DNA from: Flavobacterium sediminis
GTDB lineage: Bacteria > Bacteroidota > Bacteroidia > Flavobacteriales > Flavobacteriaceae
Assembly (NCBI RefSeq): GCF_003148385.1
Contig: NZ_CP029463.1
Location: 1,426,001-1,490,000, forward strand
Reading direction: 5' to 3'
Length of the DNA: 64,000 bases
Shown: one piece after another, positions 17,287 through 27,477 of the stretch
Layout of the letters: each line of letters opens with the position of its first letter
How positions within the stretch are numbered: position 1 is the first letter of the stretch
The notes under the pieces: generated by a model
What the model was told of the DNA's origin: nothing
Seen by the model: the letters and a program-made list of their open reading frames with translations, nothing else
Database searches by the model: none
Translations under genes and position numbers: made by a program

Positions 17287-18129
17287 TCAAAAACTAGCAT
17301 TAACCCCTACACCAATAACTTGACGTGTCTGAAAGCCTCTAAATGCGTTATCATCATAAATAGTTTGAAAAGCAAAGTTCGTAGATAAGTACTTATTGAT
17401 CTTCATTACTATATTCAATTGGTAATCTATATCAACATTTTGAGCGTCTTCCAAATAATTAGAATATAAGTTCAGAATATTCTCCACGGTAACATTTTCC
17501 ATGATCGTGAACTTATAGTAAGCATTTAAGGCTGCACCCAATTCATAACGGATCGTTTTCCCTTGCTCTACACCGAAAGAAGAACCGAATTCTGTAAAAT
17601 GATCATGAACTATCACAAGTTTAGAAGTAGCAGGAGCTATATTCACTTTCAGATTATCACTTTTTTTCCACAACATACCCGGACCGAATTGGAAATAAGC
17701 CGGCGAAAAGAAATGTGAGATTTTGATGGTTTGGTCGTCCGGGTCAAAACCGGAATCCATTTGTGTTTTGAAATTCAAAAAAGCAGAATAAAACCAATAC
17801 CCTGACGCTTTTTTCCCTAACAAAGAGCTAAACTCGATCCGATCATCGGTTTTCTTAGTATCTTCTCCTTTGATCTTTGTCAAACCATAAGCAACGATCA
17901 ATTTATTATCCCAGTTCCAGTCTCCGTTTTTATAATTGAAATCGTAATTAATATTTGTATTCCCTGCAAAGTTATTTTGACCACCGGCTAACCAATTGTT
18001 AAATGATGATTGATTGGCTAAAAGTGTAAAAACTCCCTTTCTTGTCCAGTGCTTTACTGAATCTGTTTCCGTTTGTTGAGCACTCATTCCAATAGTTACT
18101 AAACAAAATACCCATACCAGTTTTTTCAT
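17287..18129 (-). CDS. DUF3078 family outer-membrane protein
   Basis: 280 residues with a signal peptide (LVWVFCLVTIGMSAQ). The conserved opening W-G-G-N segment (FNNWLAGGQNNFAG) and the many alternating aromatic strands fit the DUF3078 barrel family of Bacteroidota. The C-terminus (VIGVGVNASF) ends in Phe, as barrels usually do. Function unknown. In flavobacteria this gene commonly sits at the end of the suf region with DUF2480, as here. Confidence 0.85.
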   Translation of the reverse strand: MKKLVWVFCLVTIGMSAQQTETDSVKHWTRKGVFTLLANQSSFNNWLAGGQNNFAGNTNINYDFNYKNGDWNWDNKLIVAYGLTKIKGEDTKKTDDRIEFSSLLGKKASGYWFYSAFLNFKTQMDSGFDPDDQTIKISHFFSPAYFQFGPGMLWKKSDNLKVNIAPATSKLVIVHDHFTEFGSSFGVEQGKTIRYELGAALNAYYKFTIMENVTVENILNLYSNYLEDAQNVDIDYQLNIVMKINKYLSTNFAFQTIYDDNAFRGFQTRQVIGVGVNASF

Positions 18130-18203
18130 ATCTCTATTTTAATATTTCGGCAAAGATAAGATTTCTTGCTAATTCAATAAAACACAAGCTTTAACTTACA
18201 AAC

Positions 18204-18710
18204 CTACCTTGTTCTTTTATAAAGCGGAACTGCTGAACACGCCTCACCAAACATAATACTTCTGGCAAAAGGCATCAACTTCTGTATAGCTAACGTATAA
18301 ACACTCTGAGGGACTTCTTTTTTGGAACACCCTTTTAAGATCACCGGTTTGTCCTGAAAAGGGGAATAATCTGTTTTAGCAAGTATATCTTTATACCACT
18401 CCTCAACAACCTGCTCTTTTGTACCGTGAATAACTTTAAGCACTATCGGTTTTAAATACACCGCTATTAAAGCAAATGTCCAAGCAGGTAAAATAGCATC
18501 AGTGGAACACGTTATCCCTACATATTTATCCTGATAAATTGACCAATCAAAATCTTTTAATTGCTGCCGAAACTCTTTTTCTTTTAGAATAAAACCTTCT
18601 AAAAGCCATTGGGAAATATCCAATTCCACCACATGTTCACCCGGAAAATAATCTTCCAGATCAAAAACTTCAAGTGAGCTTTCGGCTATTTTATTTACAA
18701 TCTCTTCCAT
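18204..18710 (-). CDS. DUF2480 family protein
   Basis: 168 residues, soluble, matching the DUF2480 family: it opens MEEIVNKIAESSLEVFDLED and has a conserved GITCSTDAILPAWTFALIA segment and a Cys near KGCSKKEVP. Function is unknown; the association with suf genes suggests a link to Fe-S assembly. It lies 42 bases after the DUF59 gene. Confidence 0.85.
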   Translation of the reverse strand: MEEIVNKIAESSLEVFDLEDYFPGEHVVELDISQWLLEGFILKEKEFRQQLKDFDWSIYQDKYVGITCSTDAILPAWTFALIAVYLKPIVLKVIHGTKEQVVEEWYKDILAKTDYSPFQDKPVILKGCSKKEVPQSVYTLAIQKLMPFARSIMFGEACSAVPLYKRTR

Positions 18711-18752
18711 CTTTAAATCATTTTCAATTTATTAGCGCTATAATAAAATAAC

Positions 18753-19076
18753 TTACAGCATTCCTAACTGAAGCTGGGCTTCTTCACTCATCAGATCCTT
18801 GCTCCATGGCGGGTCAAATGTGATCTCTACTTCACAAGACTTCACATGATCAATTGATTTTATCTTCTCTTCTACTTCCTGCGGCAAAGTTTCCGCAACA
18901 GGACAATTAGGCGAAGTCAAGGTCATTAATATCTTAACGTCATTATCCTCGTTAATCATTACGTCATAAACCAATCCTAACTCGTAGATATCAACCGGAA
19001 TTTCCGGATCATAAATGGTCTTCAAAACGTTTACTACGTTTTCACCAAGGTTTATAGTATCATTAAACTCTTCCAT
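18753..19076 (-). CDS. DUF59/MIP18-type Fe-S cluster assembly protein
   Basis: 107 residues. A DUF59 domain (IYDPEIPVDIYELGLVYDV) with the conserved Cys in TSPNCPVAE and the ending FDPPWSKDLMSEEA, matching the SUF-associated DUF59 proteins. It probably helps Fe-S maturation or transfer in the cytoplasm. It lies 14 bases downstream of the permease gene in the suf cluster. Confidence 0.92.
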   Translation of the reverse strand: MEEFNDTINLGENVVNVLKTIYDPEIPVDIYELGLVYDVMINEDNDVKILMTLTSPNCPVAETLPQEVEEKIKSIDHVKSCEVEITFDPPWSKDLMSEEAQLQLGML

Positions 19077-19090
19077 AACAAAATTAATTT

Positions 19091-20419
19091 TTAATCTATA
19101 GTTTTTATTGTTTTCTTCTCATGTCTTTTTGCAAACAACCAGGCTCCTAATCCTAAAATAACATAAAGGACAATTATGAATGACATCTGCTCCCAATTAT
19201 GGGTAAATTCATAGTATAAAATTAATATTCCGCCACATGCCAGCCCTAAAATAGCAGTACTTGTTGCAAAAGTTGAGGCTTTTGTCTTTTCTTTTATTTT
19301 ATAATTAGCTATTGCCATCAATAAAGAGACTAATAAAAAAGTAATACTTCCGAATTCTAAAATCAATTCCAGCCCTCCGATCACAATTAAAAATGAAGCG
19401 GTCAGAGTCATGGCATAAATGGCATTTTTAGGAATACTGTCCTTTCTGATCGATAACCATTTCGGGAAATAACCATCTGTTGCAATAACAGCCACCTGAC
19501 GAGACGAACCGAATACTGTTCCGCTTATAGCACTACTCGTTGCTAAGACAGCTCCTAATACCACGAGGTTAGAACCTAACTTCCCGATAGCATTCTTAGC
19601 CCCGATAGCTAAGGCATACTCTTTATTTTTAACAATTTCCTGTGGTGTTATAGAAAACAATGCGCCTGTAGCAATTACCAAATAAATAATTATCGCTAAA
19701 AAGATAGCCAGATAAATAGCTCTCGGTATATTTCTGTCCGGATCGGTCATTTCATTAACCGCATTGATGACCAATTGAAATCCTTCATACGAAACAAAGG
19801 TTACGGATGCCACAATTAATACTGAAAGCACTGTCGAATTTTTATAGTCAACAGCCATGTTTTGTAAGAACGTATTAAAATCAACTTCTCCGTATTGGAT
19901 CAAAACAAAAGAAATGGCAACCAAAATAACTAACTTGGTATATACCATAATATCTTCAATTTTTCCCATTCCGTTAACACTCCAAACATTAATAAGAGTA
20001 AAAACACCTAAAATGAAGATTGCTGCCGCTTTTCGAGCCCAAATAACGTCTCCAAAACCGAAAGCACTCAAAGCATAAGACGAAAACGTGAATGAATACA
20101 ATGCCAAAGTACTGATATACCCGAAAATAATAAACCAGCCTATGATGGAAGCGGAAAAGTGAGAATCAGGATACGTTCTTTTAAAAAAGGAATAGGTTGC
20201 TCCTTCATCTTTGTAATACAATCCCAACTTAACATACGAATAGGCTGCTAAGAGCGCTATCAAACCTCCTATAATTAAAGCTATCGGAGTTAAATTACCA
20301 ATCATTGAAACGGATATCCCTAAAACTGTAAAGATACCACCACCTACCATACCGCCAAGTGCTATAGCGACCAGCTCTAATAATCCGAGGTCTTTATTTC
20401 TTTTTCTGATTACCGACAT
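19091..20419 (-). CDS. APC-superfamily amino-acid permease
   Basis: 442 residues with about 12 hydrophobic segments. The N-terminal GLLELVAIALGGMVGGGIF is the APC signature for substrate and ion binding. The substrate cannot be predicted. It lies 7 bases after sufE on the same strand, between sufE and the DUF59 gene, so it appears to be a passenger in the suf cluster. Confidence 0.9.
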   Translation of the reverse strand: MSVIRKRNKDLGLLELVAIALGGMVGGGIFTVLGISVSMIGNLTPIALIIGGLIALLAAYSYVKLGLYYKDEGATYSFFKRTYPDSHFSASIIGWFIIFGYISTLALYSFTFSSYALSAFGFGDVIWARKAAAIFILGVFTLINVWSVNGMGKIEDIMVYTKLVILVAISFVLIQYGEVDFNTFLQNMAVDYKNSTVLSVLIVASVTFVSYEGFQLVINAVNEMTDPDRNIPRAIYLAIFLAIIIYLVIATGALFSITPQEIVKNKEYALAIGAKNAIGKLGSNLVVLGAVLATSSAISGTVFGSSRQVAVIATDGYFPKWLSIRKDSIPKNAIYAMTLTASFLIVIGGLELILEFGSITFLLVSLLMAIANYKIKEKTKASTFATSTAILGLACGGILILYYEFTHNWEQMSFIIVLYVILGLGAWLFAKRHEKKTIKTID

Positions 20420-20426
20420 GCACTTA

Positions 20427-20846
20427 TTAGTGTTTAGCCTGATAAGCCAGAGCGTACATTTTTATTTGCTTTATCATCGATACTAACCCATTAGCTCTTG
20501 TAGGTGAAAGGTGTTCCTTTAAACCTATTTCATCGATAAAGTCTGTATTGGCATCCAAGATCTCTTGGGGTGTATGTCCTGAAAAAGTACGTATCAGAAT
20601 AGCAATGATCCCTTTGGTCAAAATGGCATCACTATCTGCTGTAAAAATAACTTTCCCATCCTCATCATCAGCATGCACCCAAACTTTGGACTGACAACCT
20701 TTAATACTATAATCGTCTGTTTTGTATTGTTCATCTATCAGAGGAAGTGATTTTCCCAACTCAATGATATATTCATAGCGTTGCATCCAATCGTCAAACA
20801 TTGAAAACTCATCTACTATTTCTTCCTGTATTTCCTGAATGGTCAT
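20427..20846 (-). CDS. sufE: Cysteine desulfuration protein SufE
   Basis: 139 residues. SufE takes persulfide sulfur from SufS and passes it to SufB. The acceptor Cys is in the conserved KGCQSKVWV (about 51-59), and SDAILTKGIIAIL and LSPTRANGL are typical. Its ATG directly follows the stop of the 158-residue lipoprotein gene. It is part of the suf cluster. Confidence 0.95.
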   Translation of the reverse strand: MTIQEIQEEIVDEFSMFDDWMQRYEYIIELGKSLPLIDEQYKTDDYSIKGCQSKVWVHADDEDGKVIFTADSDAILTKGIIAILIRTFSGHTPQEILDANTDFIDEIGLKEHLSPTRANGLVSMIKQIKMYALAYQAKH

Positions 20847-21323
20847 TTATTGTTCTTTTATATTATCAGCAACTTCAATTAACTTGTTCACTATTTTTTC
20901 TATAGCTTGTGGCGGAAAACCTCCATCAAACGCAGCAGATTCATATATTTTATCTCCGTCGATCACTCTTAAATTAGCAATCGGTGCTCCATCGTAAAAT
21001 CTCTTTTGAGTTGGCGATTCTAGTGTAGCCAGACCTTCTTTATCTACTGTAGCATATAAACTTTGTAATTCCTCCCAATCCTTATCGCTTATAGGTGTTA
21101 CTACAGCTTTTCCATTTCTTGTCGTAACAACTGAAACTTTTTGGTCTGTTACTGTGATCTTTTGATAAAAGCCTCTTGTAAAAGCTTCATATTCCAAAAC
21201 AGGAATTGTTTGTTGTTTCATGATCTCTTGAGAAGTTATATTTTCCTTTTCTGTAACTGCCTTTTGGCAATTACAACCGGTTAAAGTCATTAAACCTAAA
21301 ATAAATGTGGCCAAAGTTTTCAT
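20847..21323 (-). CDS. Predicted lipoprotein between sufS and sufE
   Basis: 158 residues with a lipoprotein signal (LMTLTGC, Cys about 17) and a second Cys two residues later (CNC). The mature domain contains YEAFTRGFYQKITVT and SPTQKRFYDGAPIANLRV. I recognise it only as a conserved flavobacterial hypothetical protein. It abuts sufE and lies 13 bases from sufS, so it is co-transcribed; an envelope role unrelated to Fe-S assembly is possible. Confidence 0.7.
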   Translation of the reverse strand: MKTLATFILGLMTLTGCNCQKAVTEKENITSQEIMKQQTIPVLEYEAFTRGFYQKITVTDQKVSVVTTRNGKAVVTPISDKDWEELQSLYATVDKEGLATLESPTQKRFYDGAPIANLRVIDGDKIYESAAFDGGFPPQAIEKIVNKLIEVADNIKEQ

Positions 21324-21336
21324 AATTCCTTAATTT

Positions 21337-22551
21337 TTAAGACAACATAACTTGCGCTTTTTGAACCGCTTCTACAAAGATATCAATTTCTTCTTTGGTA
21401 TTATAGAACGCAAAACTGGCTCTTATTGTTCCCGGAATATTGAAATATTGCATGATCGGTTGGGCGCAATGATGTCCGGTTCGTACTGCTACCCCTAATT
21501 TATCTACAATCGTGCCAATATCATACGGATGGATTCCCTCTATATTAAATGAAATTACAGAAGCTTTATTTTTACCCGTTCCGTAAATTTTCAAACCTTC
21601 AATTTGCAGTAGTTTCTCAGTAGCATATTCTAATAACTCTTGCTCGTAAGACGCTATATTTTCAAAACCTATTGTATTAAGATAATCTAAAGCAGTACCT
21701 AAAACAATCCCTCCTGCAATATTAGGCGTTCCGGCTTCAAATTTATGTGGCAGATCAGCATAGGTCGTTTTTTCAAATGTTACCTCAGCAATCATTTCAC
21801 CTCCTCCCTGATAAGGAGGCAATTTACGCAACCACTCTTCTTTACCGTATAAGGCGCCTACTCCTGTTGGCCCACATACTTTATGTCCCGAAAAAGCATA
21901 AAAATCGCAATCTAACTCCTGTACATCCGGTTTTAAATGTGGTGTTGCCTGTGCTCCGTCTATAAGAACTGCTGCCCCGACCTTGTGTGCTTTTTCAATG
22001 ATCTCTTTGATCGGATTTACTGTTCCTAAGGCGTTTGAAATATGATTTACAGCAACAACTTTTACATTATCGGAAAGCTGTTTTTCAAATTCATCAAGGT
22101 TTAATTCTCCTTCATCATTCATTGTAATTACGACTAATTTTGCACCGGTACGTTCACAAAGCAATTGCCAAGGGACAATATTACTGTGATGCTCTAAATG
22201 TGAAACCATTACCTCATCACCCTCTTTTAGCAAAGCGGCAAAACCGTTGGCTACTAAATTGATCCCGAAAGTGGTTCCGGCAGTAAAAATGATCTCATAG
22301 GAATGTTTGGCATTCAAATGCTTCTGAATCGTGTTTCTGGACACTTCGTAGGCATCTGTTGCCAACTGGCTTAATGTATGTACTCCACGATGGATGTTAG
22401 CATTGATCTCTTTATAATATTTTTCAATAGCCTCAATAACTACTAAGGGTTTTTGGGCTGTAGCCGCATTGTCAAAATAGACTAAGGGTTTACCGTTTAC
22501 CGTTTGGTTTAAAATAGGAAAATCGGCTCTTATTTTTTGAATGTCAATCAT
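21337..22551 (-). CDS. sufS: Cysteine desulfurase SufS
   Basis: 404 residues. A PLP enzyme that removes sulfur from cysteine for Fe-S clusters. The PLP Lys is in FSGHKVCGPTGVG (about 226), HLEHHSN is the conserved His segment, and the catalytic Cys is in RTGHHCAQP (about 365). It works with SufE, encoded two genes downstream. It opens the second transcription block of the cluster. Confidence 0.96.
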   Translation of the reverse strand: MIDIQKIRADFPILNQTVNGKPLVYFDNAATAQKPLVVIEAIEKYYKEINANIHRGVHTLSQLATDAYEVSRNTIQKHLNAKHSYEIIFTAGTTFGINLVANGFAALLKEGDEVMVSHLEHHSNIVPWQLLCERTGAKLVVITMNDEGELNLDEFEKQLSDNVKVVAVNHISNALGTVNPIKEIIEKAHKVGAAVLIDGAQATPHLKPDVQELDCDFYAFSGHKVCGPTGVGALYGKEEWLRKLPPYQGGGEMIAEVTFEKTTYADLPHKFEAGTPNIAGGIVLGTALDYLNTIGFENIASYEQELLEYATEKLLQIEGLKIYGTGKNKASVISFNIEGIHPYDIGTIVDKLGVAVRTGHHCAQPIMQYFNIPGTIRASFAFYNTKEEIDIFVEAVQKAQVMLS

Positions 22552-22608
22552 GTTGCAAATTTACAACTTGATTGTTTATAATAAGAATAAATAAAGGTTA
22601 AAATCGAA

Positions 22609-23766
22609 TTAAAACTTCTCTCCGGCTCCTCCCCCACTAAATCCGCCACCGCCAAATTCCATTGAATTGGTTTGGTCCTCTGTTGGTGTAGCTACATTAA
22701 CAAACGATAAAACTGCTTGAGCATTAAACAATAATGAATTGTCTAAATCTCTATCGGGCTTAAAAGTAACACCTTCAGTTTTATTCTTTAATTTTTGAAT
22801 TATTAAATACGCTAACCCAAAAAGGAAAATACCACTAAATACCATTACAAATTCGATTGGAAGAATATTGTAATAATACCGTATGGAGAAAAACCCAAAT
22901 ACCAATGTTAATAATCCTGAGTATAAAACCAATTTGTCTTTCCATTTTATTCCCCAAAAGATATACAGTAAAGGAATAAAAAAAGTTAGTATATAAAAAA
23001 CTATTGCAAACGGAACATCTGAAGCATTTGTAATAGTTAACTCCATCAACGATTCTGATAATTCTCGAACTACCAGATAATTCATAGACAAATAACCTAA
23101 AAGTAAACTAACTATTCGAATAGTATCAAAAGTCTTAAAATAAGGATATAAATTTTGATTTTTAATTAAATAACCTACAAAAAAATAAATAAAAACTGCC
23201 AATGCTAATCCGACAAATGACAAATAAAATTTAGGCATAAAATCGTGTTCAACAATACTATTGAAAAAAATACCAACCAATCCTATATATGCAATTAATG
23301 CCGAAATGGTATTGATAAATCGAATTGTAAAAAAAATACCTAAAACAACCATCGTTATTAATACAGATATAACTGATTCAGAAAGAATTCCTATTCCGAT
23401 TAAAAAAGAAACTTGAGAGGAAAGAATAAATGCATCGTCTAGTCCATGACGGAAAAACTTCATTTTAACCAACACTTCCAAACCAATGTAAGCTACTATA
23501 GCATATAAAAAGAAAATAATTTGATAATCATGCGAAATAATTTGAAGTAAAACCACAGCAAAAGCACTAATTATACTTGAAAATAAAAAACTACCCAACA
23601 GAAAAAAACCAATTCGAAAGAAAATATTAGAATTAGATTTCAATTGGACTAATTGAGAACATATTGCTATTAATTGTTCTTTATTTAAAAATCTCTTTCT
23701 ATATAACTTTTTCGCTTCTTCTGCTAAAAAATAATTCTCTATATTTAATTTATTGTATGCTTGCAT
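22609..23766 (-). CDS. Multi-pass membrane protein, unknown, second of a pair
   Basis: 385 residues with about 10-11 hydrophobic helices, an N-terminal cytosolic segment (EEAKKLYRKRFLNKEQLIAI) and a Gly-rich tail (GGGGFSGGGAGEKF). It resembles the upstream neighbour in opening (short KLY-KFL-type helix before the first membrane segment), so the two are probably diverged paralogues, loosely DUF2157-like. Its start overlaps the upstream gene by 17 bases. The Gly-rich tail resembles those of TPM/YgcG-type proteins. Function unknown. Confidence 0.65.
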   Translation of the reverse strand: MQAYNKLNIENYFLAEEAKKLYRKRFLNKEQLIAICSQLVQLKSNSNIFFRIGFFLLGSFLFSSIISAFAVVLLQIISHDYQIIFFLYAIVAYIGLEVLVKMKFFRHGLDDAFILSSQVSFLIGIGILSESVISVLITMVVLGIFFTIRFINTISALIAYIGLVGIFFNSIVEHDFMPKFYLSFVGLALAVFIYFFVGYLIKNQNLYPYFKTFDTIRIVSLLLGYLSMNYLVVRELSESLMELTITNASDVPFAIVFYILTFFIPLLYIFWGIKWKDKLVLYSGLLTLVFGFFSIRYYYNILPIEFVMVFSGIFLFGLAYLIIQKLKNKTEGVTFKPDRDLDNSLLFNAQAVLSFVNVATPTEDQTNSMEFGGGGFSGGGAGEKF

Positions 23767-24751
23767 TTTTTTTGGAATTAAATTGTTTTACTAATCGGAT
23801 AAAAAAATAAATACTTGCAATAACATAAAACGGAGAAACAATAATTAACTGTTCATAAAAAGGATCAAAATTTATTAAAGTTAATATTTTCCCTCCCAAA
23901 ACATTGAAGCTGAAATAGCTATACAATAACATAAAAGCGAAAACAGAAGTTGCTAAAACTTTATAACTGAATTGGTAAAAATAATATACAAAACCTATTA
24001 AAATAGGAATAAAGATAAACCAATGTTCTGAAAGTAAACCAGACAAAATACAAACACCTAACAAATGCAAAGCAAACGTGGCATATACAAAATAAAAATG
24101 GGCTTTTATCTTAGTTCTTAATGTATATTCCATCCAAACTAATAAAAAGATTCCTAAAACCAATCCGGAATACGTTAATTGTAAACTAGAATAAACTTCA
24201 TTTTCAAACAAACTTTTTGGTGTTATTGTTATTCCAATAAAAGCGGCTAAACTGGTGATCGCAATGGAAAGTACAATTCTATTATCAAAATAATAAGCTA
24301 CAAAAAAACAAAGTATTGCTGAAATCAAAGAAACATAAGCATACGATTCTCCAAAAATTTCATATTGGAAATTAATATATCCTAAAAAAATACAAGCAAG
24401 TAAACTACCCGTTAAAACTAAATAATCATAAAGTGGATTTTCGAATAAAACCTCATGGTTAGAATAGCCTTTCGCTTTTTTAAAACTAAAATAAAAACAT
24501 ACCAACATCAAAATAAAATTAGCCGAAAGTATCGCTAAATGTCCAATAGAGTCAATATTGTTATACACAATTACCCCTATTCCTGAAGTAAATAAAATCA
24601 CTGAAAAGTAAATTACCAAAAGTAATTCGCTTCGTAACGAAAAAATGTTTTTCTTTTGATATTCAGCTATTTCTTCTAAATTATTATCATTCAAAAACTC
24701 TTTTTGATATAATTTTTGAAGCAAAATTTTCGAAAAATTTGATTTCCCCAT
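23750..24751 (-). CDS. Multi-pass membrane protein, DUF2157-like, first of a pair
   Basis: 333 residues: a cytosolic helix (LLQKLYQKEFLNDNNLEEI) followed by about 10 membrane segments, as in DUF2157-type proteins. It overlaps the next membrane gene by 17 bases, indicating translational coupling. A terminator lies between it and sufD upstream, so the pair may have its own promoter even though it sits inside the suf cluster. Confidence 0.65.
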   Translation of the reverse strand: MGKSNFSKILLQKLYQKEFLNDNNLEEIAEYQKKNIFSLRSELLLVIYFSVILFTSGIGVIVYNNIDSIGHLAILSANFILMLVCFYFSFKKAKGYSNHEVLFENPLYDYLVLTGSLLACIFLGYINFQYEIFGESYAYVSLISAILCFFVAYYFDNRIVLSIAITSLAAFIGITITPKSLFENEVYSSLQLTYSGLVLGIFLLVWMEYTLRTKIKAHFYFVYATFALHLLGVCILSGLLSEHWFIFIPILIGFVYYFYQFSYKVLATSVFAFMLLYSYFSFNVLGGKILTLINFDPFYEQLIIVSPFYVIASIYFFIRLVKQFNSKKNASIQ

Positions 24752-24799
24752 GAATTAAAGTTTGAATAAAGGTATGGAAATTATAATTTAACATTACAA

Positions 24800-24824
24800 A
24801 AAGACCGCCCTAAAGGCGGTCTTT
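24800..24824 (-). terminator. Intrinsic terminator after sufD
   Basis: AAAGACCGCC pairs with GGCGGTCTTT around a short loop; on the minus strand it is followed by T-rich sequence. It would separate the sufABCD block from the membrane-pair/sufS/sufE block. Confidence 0.8.
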
Positions 24825-24845
24825 AAAATATATTATAATTTTTCT

Positions 24846-26162
24846 CTACAAATCAAATCCTAGATTAACACCTAATTTATTAGCAATGATCTTAGTAATT
24901 CTATGTTTCAAGTCCGGTAATTTAATACTCTCAATTACTTCATTTGAAAAAGCATACATCAACAATGCTCTGGCTTCCTTTTTAGGAATTCCGCGTTGTT
25001 GCATATAGAACATAGCGCTTTCATCTAACTGTCCGATAGTGCATCCGTGCGAACATTTTACATCATCTGCAAAAATCTCCAATTGTGGCTTAGCATTGAT
25101 TGTGGCTTTATCGCTTAACAAGATATTATTGTTTTGCTGGAAAGCATCGGTTTTTTGGGCTTCTTTTTCCACATATATTTTCCCGTTAAAAACGCCTGTA
25201 GCACTATCACCGAAGATTCCTTTATAATTCTGATGACTTTCACAATTAGGCTGTGCATGTTGCACTAAAGTATAATGGTCAACGTGCTGTCTGTTACCAA
25301 TGATTGTAATTCCTTTTAATGTAGAATCTATTCTTTCCCCTTGATGGTAAAAATTCAGGTTATTTCTTGTTATATTACCACCAAACGAAAATGTATGAAC
25401 TGAAACTCTGCTCTCTTGTTTTTGAGCAATATAGGTGTTATCTATCAGGTTAGCTGTCTCTACATCATTTTGCAATTTATAATAATCACAGATCGCTCTC
25501 TTCTGTGCAAAAACTTCTGTAACACTATTTGTTAACACCGGATTTTCATTCAAGCTTTGATGACGTTCAATAATTTGAACATGGGCATTTTCACCAACGA
25601 TCACTAAATTCCTTGGCTGCAACATTATGGCTGCTTCAGAACCTGTAGAAAAATGAACAATTTCAACCGGTTTATCTGCAATTTTTCCTTTCGGGATATT
25701 GATAAATGCACCTTCCTGAGCAAAAGCTGTATTTAATGTCGTTAAAGATTCTTCCTTACTGGCAACCTGATTGAAATAAGTATCCAGAATCAGTTTGTAT
25801 TTAGGTTTGTTCAAAACGGAAGACAACAAACATACGTCGATTCCGTCATGTGTTGTTTGCGACAGAAAAGAACTGAACTTTCCGTCAATAAACACCAATT
25901 TATAAGTATCGATGTCGTGTAAAAAATATTTTTTTACATCTTTAAATTCGATTGCCGGTTCTGATTTTGGAAAAACACTGTAATCGTTCTTTAAAACAGC
26001 ATTTAACGAAGTATATTTCCAGGCTTCTTCTTTTTTGGAAGGAAATCCTTTTGTTTCAAAGTTTTTTATAGCATGATTTCGTATATCATGAAGGGAAGAA
26101 TGATCATCAAACTTCTCCTCAAAAGCAAGATAAGACGAAAGTAATTTTTCTTTTAAATCCAT
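24846..26162 (-). CDS. sufD: Fe-S cluster assembly protein SufD
   Basis: 438 residues. A scaffold subunit of SufBCD. It has the SufB/D beta-helix core with VIVGENAHVQIIERH, the conserved KCSHGCTIGQLDE and FYMQQRGIPKKEARALL. It lies 46 bases after sufC and is the last gene before a terminator. Confidence 0.96.
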   Translation of the reverse strand: MDLKEKLLSSYLAFEEKFDDHSSLHDIRNHAIKNFETKGFPSKKEEAWKYTSLNAVLKNDYSVFPKSEPAIEFKDVKKYFLHDIDTYKLVFIDGKFSSFLSQTTHDGIDVCLLSSVLNKPKYKLILDTYFNQVASKEESLTTLNTAFAQEGAFINIPKGKIADKPVEIVHFSTGSEAAIMLQPRNLVIVGENAHVQIIERHQSLNENPVLTNSVTEVFAQKRAICDYYKLQNDVETANLIDNTYIAQKQESRVSVHTFSFGGNITRNNLNFYHQGERIDSTLKGITIIGNRQHVDHYTLVQHAQPNCESHQNYKGIFGDSATGVFNGKIYVEKEAQKTDAFQQNNNILLSDKATINAKPQLEIFADDVKCSHGCTIGQLDESAMFYMQQRGIPKKEARALLMYAFSNEVIESIKLPDLKHRITKIIANKLGVNLGFDL

Positions 26163-26208
26163 ATTCTTTAGTTTACAGTTTACAGCAAATTAGTCTTACT
26201 AAGACTGT

Positions 26209-26958
26209 TTACTGAATTTCTGCTTTAATCCAATCGTATCCTTTTTCTTCCAGTTCAAGAGCAAGCTCTTTAGTTCCTGACTTCACAATTTTTCCATCCA
26301 TTAATACATGAACAAAATCCGGAACAATATAATCCAGTAAACGTTGGTAGTGAGTAATTACAACTACTGCATTTTCAGGACTTTTTAATTTATTAACACC
26401 ATTAGCAACAATACGCAAGGCATCAATATCCAATCCGGAATCCGTTTCGTCCAAAATAGCTACTTTAGGTTCCAACATGGCCATTTGAAAAATTTCATTA
26501 CGCTTTTTCTCTCCACCTGAAAATCCTTCATTTAAAGAACGTGACAAGAATTTTTTATCCATTTCCAACAGCTCTGATTTTTCACGGATCTTTTTCAACA
26601 TTTCATTTGCCGGCATTTCTTCCATACCTTTTGCTTTACGTCCTTCGTTTATAGCCGTTTTTATGAAGTTTGTAACAGAAACTCCCGGAATTTCAACCGG
26701 ATATTGGAACGATAAGAAAATACCTTTGTGGGCTCTTTCTTCCGGAGCTAATTCAGAAATATCTTCACCATCAAGGATAATTTCTCCTTCCGTTACTTCA
26801 TAATTCTCGTTTCCGGCAATAATAGAAGAAAGTGTAGACTTTCCGGCACCATTTGGTCCCATAATAGCATGAACCTCACCTGCTTTTACCTCTAAATCAA
26901 TTCCTTTTAATATCTCTTTATCTTCTACAGAAGCGTGTAAATTTTTAATGCTTAACAT
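26209..26958 (-). CDS. sufC: Fe-S cluster assembly ATPase SufC
   Basis: 249 residues. The ABC-type ATPase of SufBCD, with Walker [10 protein letters not shown], signature [10 protein letters not shown], Walker [13 protein letters not shown] and a switch His in VVITHYQR. It is cytoplasmic and lies between the flavodoxin-like gene (3-base gap) and sufD. Confidence 0.97.
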   Translation of the reverse strand: MLSIKNLHASVEDKEILKGIDLEVKAGEVHAIMGPNGAGKSTLSSIIAGNENYEVTEGEIILDGEDISELAPEERAHKGIFLSFQYPVEIPGVSVTNFIKTAINEGRKAKGMEEMPANEMLKKIREKSELLEMDKKFLSRSLNEGFSGGEKKRNEIFQMAMLEPKVAILDETDSGLDIDALRIVANGVNKLKSPENAVVVITHYQRLLDYIVPDFVHVLMDGKIVKSGTKELALELEEKGYDWIKAEIQ

Positions 26959-26961
26959 TAT

Positions 26962-27459
26962 TTATCTTTTTTGTAAAAAACTTATCTTTTTATTAATTGT
27001 ATCTTCTTTTATATCAGCATTGTAATGCACATTTCCTAAATATTGCATTCCTAAATAATCAGCCGATTTTTTAAACGGCAGATAAAATGTGTCTTCAATT
27101 TCACTATCGTGTGAATTAGACAAAACAGCCATGCTTTTACCTCTTAATTTTCTTCCGGTTTCTTTCTCTATCCGAATCAAATCGGAAAACCGGTCAAAAA
27201 ATACTTTCATAACACCACTCATCGTATACCAATATACAGGAGTAGCAAAAACCAAAACATCATAATGTTCTATAACTCTCTTTATCAAACTAAAGAAATC
27301 ATCATTTTTGTTTTGGGCTTCGTAATCATAGTACGAAAACTCATAATCACTAAGGTTAACTACCTCAACATCATATTGTTCTTCAATAGCATCAACTATA
27401 CGGGTTGTGTTCCCTTTTTTACGAGATGATCCTACAATGATTATAGCTTTATTCTTCAT
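26962..27459 (-). CDS. Flavodoxin-fold NAD(P)H:FMN oxidoreductase-like protein
   Basis: 165 residues. The flavodoxin-like fold binds FMN phosphate through GSSRKKGNT (10-18), and FATPVYWYTMSGVMK is the second conserved flavin segment of NADPH-dependent FMN reductases. It lies inside the suf operon between a small membrane gene and sufC. It could supply electrons for cluster assembly, but that is inference from position only. Confidence 0.82.
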   Translation of the reverse strand: MKNKAIIIVGSSRKKGNTTRIVDAIEEQYDVEVVNLSDYEFSYYDYEAQNKNDDFFSLIKRVIEHYDVLVFATPVYWYTMSGVMKVFFDRFSDLIRIEKETGRKLRGKSMAVLSNSHDSEIEDTFYLPFKKSADYLGMQYLGNVHYNADIKEDTINKKISFLQKR

Positions 27460-27477
27460 TTTATTACAGAAAGGGCA